Below, piece after piece: positions 44,180 through 47,189 of a DNA stretch of 47,189 nt. Within the stretch, counting starts at the first letter, position 1. Every line of letters starts with the position of its first letter. The stretch spans positions 1 to 47,189 of the forward strand of contig JBBRHF010000005.1 of the NCBI GenBank assembly GCA_038223055.1. Direction: 5' to 3'. The translations under genes and the position numbers were made by a program. This stretch comes from JBBRHF01 sp038223055. GTDB taxonomy: Bacteria > Actinomycetota > Actinomycetes > JACCUZ01. Under the pieces are notes generated by a model. The model ran no database searches, was not told the origin of the DNA, and worked only from the letters and a program-made list of their open reading frames with translations.

Positions 44180-44478
44180 TCTGGGCCGCGGTCCTGGTGA
44201 CCTCGCTGGGCTGCTACCTGCTCAAACTGGCCGGCCTGTCGGTGCCGCGACACTGGCTGGAGGCACCCGACGTACAGCGGGTTGCTGCGCTGCTTCCCGT
44301 CGCGTTGCTCGCAGCCCTGGCCGCAGTGCAGACCGTGACGGCCGGAGCGCGTCTCGTGGTCGACGCCCGCCTTGCCGGTGTCGCGGCGGCGGTCGTGGCT
44401 GTGCTGCTGCGGGCACCCTTCATCGTCGTGGTGGTCGTCGCGGCCGGCACCGCCGCAGGAGTTCGGGTCCTGCGCTGA
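44176..44478 (+). CDS. azlD: AzlD family exporter small subunit
   Basis: 100 aa with about four short helices: IWAAVLVTSLGCYLLKLAGL, VAALLPVALLAALAAVQTVT and LAGVAAAVVAVLLRAPFIVV. Small size, hydrophobicity and the order after azlC identify it as AzlD. The GTG start overlaps the azlC stop. Confidence 0.9.
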   Translation: MIWAAVLVTSLGCYLLKLAGLSVPRHWLEAPDVQRVAALLPVALLAALAAVQTVTAGARLVVDARLAGVAAAVVAVLLRAPFIVVVVVAAGTAAGVRVLR

Positions 44479-44500
44479 CGCATTCACCTACGCTGTCCCG

Positions 44501-45313
44501 ATGCGCTGGTCCGGCGACCTTCCCCACGTCATCGTCACCAGGCTTCGGGCTGCCGGCTGCGTCTTCGCCGAGGACGAGGCGCGGCTGCTCATCTCCGCGG
44601 CAGGCACTAGCGCCGATCTAGAAGCCCTGGTGGACCAGCGCGTTGCCGGGCAGCGGCTGGAGGATCTGCTCGGCTGGGCCGAGTTCTGCGATCTGCGGAT
44701 CGCCATAGACCCCGAGGTCTTCGTGCCCCGCCGTCGCACGGAGTTCCTCGTGCACGAGGCCGTCGCCGCCGCCCGGCTGGCCGATCGCGCCTCCGGTCGG
44801 ACAGTCGTCCGGCCCCACGTGGTCGACCTGTGTTGCGGCTCGGGTGCGGTGGGCGCAGCGCTGGTCGCGGCCCTCCCCCGGCTGGAGATGTACGCCGTCG
44901 ACATCGACGCCGCCGCCGTGCGGTGCGCGCGGCGCAACATCGCCGGTGCCGGACAGGTGCTCGAAGGCGACCTCTACGATCCGCTGCCCGCTGCCCTCCT
45001 GGGCCAGGTCGACATCCTGGTCGCCAACGCCCCCTACGTGCCCACCGAGTCGATCCGGCTGCTGCCGCCCGAGGCCCGCCTGTTCGAGCCGCTGGTGGCC
45101 CTCGACGGCGGGGCGGACGGGCTCGACGTGCTGCGCCGGATCGCCGACGCTGCGCCTCGATGGTTGGCGCCGAACGGCCACCTGCTGGTCGAGACGAGCG
45201 AGCGCCAGGCGCCGATGCTCGTCGAGCGCGTCGCGCGCAACGGGTTGATCCCGCAGGTGGCCAGGTCGGACGAGCAAAACGCGACCGTCGTCATCGCTTC
45301 GTCGCCTGGTTGA
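44501..45313 (+). CDS. PrmC-related protein methyltransferase (TIGR03704-like)
   Basis: 270 aa class-I SAM methyltransferase. VVDLCCGSGAVGAALVAALP is motif I; YAVDIDAAAVRCARRNI is motif II; and the usual NPPY is here ANAPYVPTESIRLLPPEARL, typical of the PrmC-like group rather than true PrmC. GGADGLDVLRRIADAAPRWL and NGHLLVETSERQAPMLVERV complete the fold. It begins 22 bases after azlD. True PrmC methylates release factors; the target here is unknown. ATG 44501. Confidence 0.88.
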   Translation: MRWSGDLPHVIVTRLRAAGCVFAEDEARLLISAAGTSADLEALVDQRVAGQRLEDLLGWAEFCDLRIAIDPEVFVPRRRTEFLVHEAVAAARLADRASGRTVVRPHVVDLCCGSGAVGAALVAALPRLEMYAVDIDAAAVRCARRNIAGAGQVLEGDLYDPLPAALLGQVDILVANAPYVPTESIRLLPPEARLFEPLVALDGGADGLDVLRRIADAAPRWLAPNGHLLVETSERQAPMLVERVARNGLIPQVARSDEQNATVVIASSPG

Positions 45314-45387
45314 GGGGGCGCCGGGTCGGAAAGCAGGCGTGGCGCCACGCACACCTGCCGGTCCGGCATCTGCCACCCTGGTCGGTC

Positions 45388-45987
45388 ATGACCGACGAAC
45401 CTGCCGAAGTCACCGTCTTGGACCGCACCGCCTGGCGGGCTTGGCTCGATCAGCACCACACGGAGCCTGAGACGATTTGGCTGACCCTGGCCAAGTCGGG
45501 CACCACCGAACCGACCAGCCTCACCTACGCCGAGGCACTGGAGGAGGCGCTGTGCTACGGCTGGATCGACAGCCAGGCAGGGCGAGGCGACGCCGCTACA
45601 TACCGGCAGCGTTTCAGCCCGCGCCGCGCACGCAGCCGGTGGTCCAAGCGCAACATCGGCATCATCGCGCTGCTGAACGCCCGGGGATGCATGCAGCCGG
45701 CGGGGATCGCAGAGGTCGAGCGAGCCAAGGCCGACGGGCGCTGGGACGCGGCCTATGCCGGTCCAGCCAGCACCGAGATGCCAAGCGACCTGTCCGCCGC
45801 CCTGAGCGCCAACCCGAGGGCTGCCGAAATGTTCGAGATCCTCACCAGCCAGAACCGCTACGCCATCATCTATCGCATCAACGACGCGAAACGGGCGGAC
45901 ACCCGGGCTCGACGCATCGAAGCTTCGGTGAACATGCTCGCCCGAGGCGAGACGTTCTACCCCCAGAAGCGCGTCCTCGGGCAGTGA
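45388..45987 (+). CDS. YdeI/OmpD-associated family protein
   Basis: 199 aa. WLDQHHTEPETIWLTLAKSG, YAEALEEALCYGWIDSQAGR, YRQRFSPRRARSRWSKRNIG and RWDAAYAGPASTEMPSDLSA are the YdeI family blocks. Relatives bind or modify small molecules or resist antimicrobial peptides, but the reaction is not known. The end ARGETFYPQKRVLGQ is typical. ATG 45388; no clear operon partner. Confidence 0.85.
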   Translation: MTDEPAEVTVLDRTAWRAWLDQHHTEPETIWLTLAKSGTTEPTSLTYAEALEEALCYGWIDSQAGRGDAATYRQRFSPRRARSRWSKRNIGIIALLNARGCMQPAGIAEVERAKADGRWDAAYAGPASTEMPSDLSAALSANPRAAEMFEILTSQNRYAIIYRINDAKRADTRARRIEASVNMLARGETFYPQKRVLGQ

Positions 45988-46086
45988 ACGGTCCTGCCAG
46001 ACGAGCCGGTGATTTCTGCTCGATTGAGCGACGACGGTCGCTGACCACCACTGGACGCGGACCGCGATGGACGCGATGGTGGGCGG

Positions 46087-46398
46087 ATGGCGAGCGAGGA
46101 CGACGTACGCAAGGTGTGCCTTTCCCTGCCTGGCGTCACAGAACGGATCAGTTGGGACCAACCGGCGTGGTTCGCCAGGACGCTGATGGCGCGCATCTGG
46201 GCCGACGGAGTGGTCACGGTGAAGACGACCGAGCGAGAGGCGCTCGCGGCCGGTGACCCGGACGTCTTCTTCTGGACCGACCACCACGAACGGTCCCCGC
46301 TCCTCGTCCTCGTGCGCCTCGCCCGGGTCGACCGGCGGGAGCTCACTGACCTCCTGCACGAGTCCTACCGGATCGCCGGCGCACCCAGGGGAGCCTGA
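46087..46398 (+). CDS. MmcQ/YjbR family DNA-binding-like protein
   Basis: 103 aa. VRKVCLSLPGVTERISWDQP, AWFARTLMARIWADGVVTVK and VDRRELTDLLHESYRIAGAP match the short MmcQ/YjbR family, which has a CyaY-like fold and unknown role. It starts at ATG 46087, 99 bases after the YdeI-like gene, on the same strand. Converges on dapB with a 35-bp gap. Confidence 0.83.
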   Translation: MASEDDVRKVCLSLPGVTERISWDQPAWFARTLMARIWADGVVTVKTTEREALAAGDPDVFFWTDHHERSPLLVLVRLARVDRRELTDLLHESYRIAGAPRGA

Positions 46399-46433
46399 CG
46401 GATGCCCCTGCAGCCGGGCGAGCTGACAACTGC

Positions 46434-47183
46434 TCAACCGATGTCGAGAAAGTGCTCCAGCCCAACGGTCAGCCCCGGCGCGTCGGCCACCCGGCGTACG
46501 CCGAGCAGGACCCCCGGCATGAACGACGCCCGGTCGACCGAGTCGTGGCGTAGCGACAGGGTCTCGCCGGGGTTGCCGAGCAGCACCTCCTGGGACGCGA
46601 CCAGGCCGCGCAGGCGCACCGAGTGAACTCGGATGCCCTCGACGTCGGCGCCCCGAGCACCCTCGAGCCCGCTCGAGGTGGCGTCGGGTGGCGCAGCCCG
46701 CCCCCCGTCGCGGCGGGCGGCGGCGACAAGCTCGGCCGTATGTCGAGCAGTGCCACTCGGGGCGTCGGCCTTGTCCGGGTGGTGCAGTTCGACGATCTCC
46801 GCCGACTCGAAGTAGCCCGCGGCCAGCGCGGCGAACCGCATCATCAGGACGGCGCCCAGGGCGAAGTTCGGCGCGACGAGGACACCGACGCCCGGCGAGT
46901 CGACCAGCCAACGACGCGCCGCGGCGAGCCGCTCCTCGTCGAAGCCGCTGGTGCCGACGACGGCGTGGATGCCGTGGCCGACGCAGAACTCCAGGTTGGC
47001 CATCACCGCATCGGGTCGGGTCAGGTCAACGGCCACCCGCGCGCCGGCCGAGACCAGCCCCTCCAGCGGGTCACCGGACCCGAGCTGGGCCACCAACTCG
47101 AGGTCGTGCGTCGCCTCGACGGCCCGGCACGCCTCGGCGCCCATCCGCCCGGACGCACCCAGCACCCCCACTGTGATCGTCAC
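46434..47183 (-). CDS. dapB: 4-hydroxy-tetrahydrodipicolinate reductase
   Basis: 249 aa, second dedicated step to lysine/diaminopimelate, reducing the dapA product with NAD(P)H. VGVLGASGRMGAEACRAVEA is the nucleotide-binding G-x2-G-x2-G; VVGTSGFDEERL and VLVAPNFALGAVLMMRFAAL continue it. The catalytic block ELHHPDKADAPSGTARHTAE has the His pair and Lys. HSVRLRGLVASQEVLLGNPG and LRHDSVDRASFMPGVLLGVR follow. The GTG start at 47183 is inside the window by six bases, so this is the complete gene. Its upstream region is off the end. Confidence 0.94.
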   Translation of the reverse strand: MTITVGVLGASGRMGAEACRAVEATHDLELVAQLGSGDPLEGLVSAGARVAVDLTRPDAVMANLEFCVGHGIHAVVGTSGFDEERLAAARRWLVDSPGVGVLVAPNFALGAVLMMRFAALAAGYFESAEIVELHHPDKADAPSGTARHTAELVAAARRDGGRAAPPDATSSGLEGARGADVEGIRVHSVRLRGLVASQEVLLGNPGETLSLRHDSVDRASFMPGVLLGVRRVADAPGLTVGLEHFLDIG

Positions 47184-47189
47184 TGGGTC

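Noticed and set aside
45034..46911. Minus-strand frame of 625 residues
   Set aside because: It lies opposite YdeI, MmcQ and the methyltransferase; no recognisable domains and low-complexity content.

Overview
The window is a very GC-rich stretch of an actinomycete chromosome (Actinobacteria; I cannot fix the order). The evidence is the base composition, the frequent GTG starts, the many four-base GTGA/ATGA gene overlaps, and a known actinobacterial gene order on the minus strand: dapB, thyX, dapA, rnj, ftsK, rimO, pgsA, cinA, clgR, then DUF3046, recA, recX, rny and miaB. No rRNA, tRNA, CRISPR array or phage structural gene was found.

Layout from left to right. (1) 1-2054: a membrane-anchored repeat protein, then decayed fragments of ABC-2 export permeases that face in opposite directions. 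(2) 2055-4902 (minus): a secreted cupredoxin-like protein, a NUDIX hydrolase and miaB. (3) 4991-5916: a frameshifted S9 peptidase pseudogene without its active-site serine. (4) 5958-7706: RNase Y. (5) 7964-10464 (plus): a PepSY-like secreted protein, an acetyltransferase, an ECF sigma factor with a fused SnoaL-like domain, and an orphan small ORF. (6) 10500-14834 (minus): recX, recA carrying a 364-residue intein, an MFS exporter and DUF3046, with a LexA/SOS box before recA. (7) 14933-17495 (minus): a three-gene ABC exporter. (8) 17594-19564 (plus): an unknown gene, a vapBC toxin-antitoxin pair and an Uma2 nuclease. (9) 19862-27410: the lhr helicase and the nei2 glycosylase, with an aldo/keto reductase and a PIG-L deacetylase between them. 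(10) 27625-36417 (minus): clgR, cinA, pgsA, rimO, ftsK, rnj, dapA. (11) 36475-40055: DUF3224 protein, a two-component system and a divergent CPBP protease. (12) 40181-42550: thyX, then a graveyard with an IS110 transposase remnant and the tail of a phenylacetate (paaC-paaD) operon. (13) 42765-46398 (plus): acetyltransferase, AzlCD exporter, PrmC-like methyltransferase, YdeI and MmcQ family proteins. (14) dapB on the minus strand at the right edge.

The minus-strand backbone is housekeeping: lysine/diaminopimelate synthesis (dapA, dapB), dTMP synthesis (thyX), RNA decay (rnj, rny), chromosome transfer (ftsK), tRNA and S12 methylthiolation (miaB, rimO), phosphatidylglycerol synthesis (pgsA), and DNA repair (recA, recX, lhr, nei2). 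Accessory genes, mostly on the plus strand, are inserted between these blocks. Two features run through the window. Decayed genes (ABC-2, S9 peptidase, IS110, paaCD) all lie in accessory gaps. Short tandem repeats (units of 9, 10, 15, 17, 18 and 39 bp) occur at more than nine places, and those inside genes have unit lengths that are multiples of three. The most interesting items are the recA intein, whose two LAGLIDADG motifs both end in alanine, and a 47-bp palindromic repeat found just upstream of two unrelated genes.
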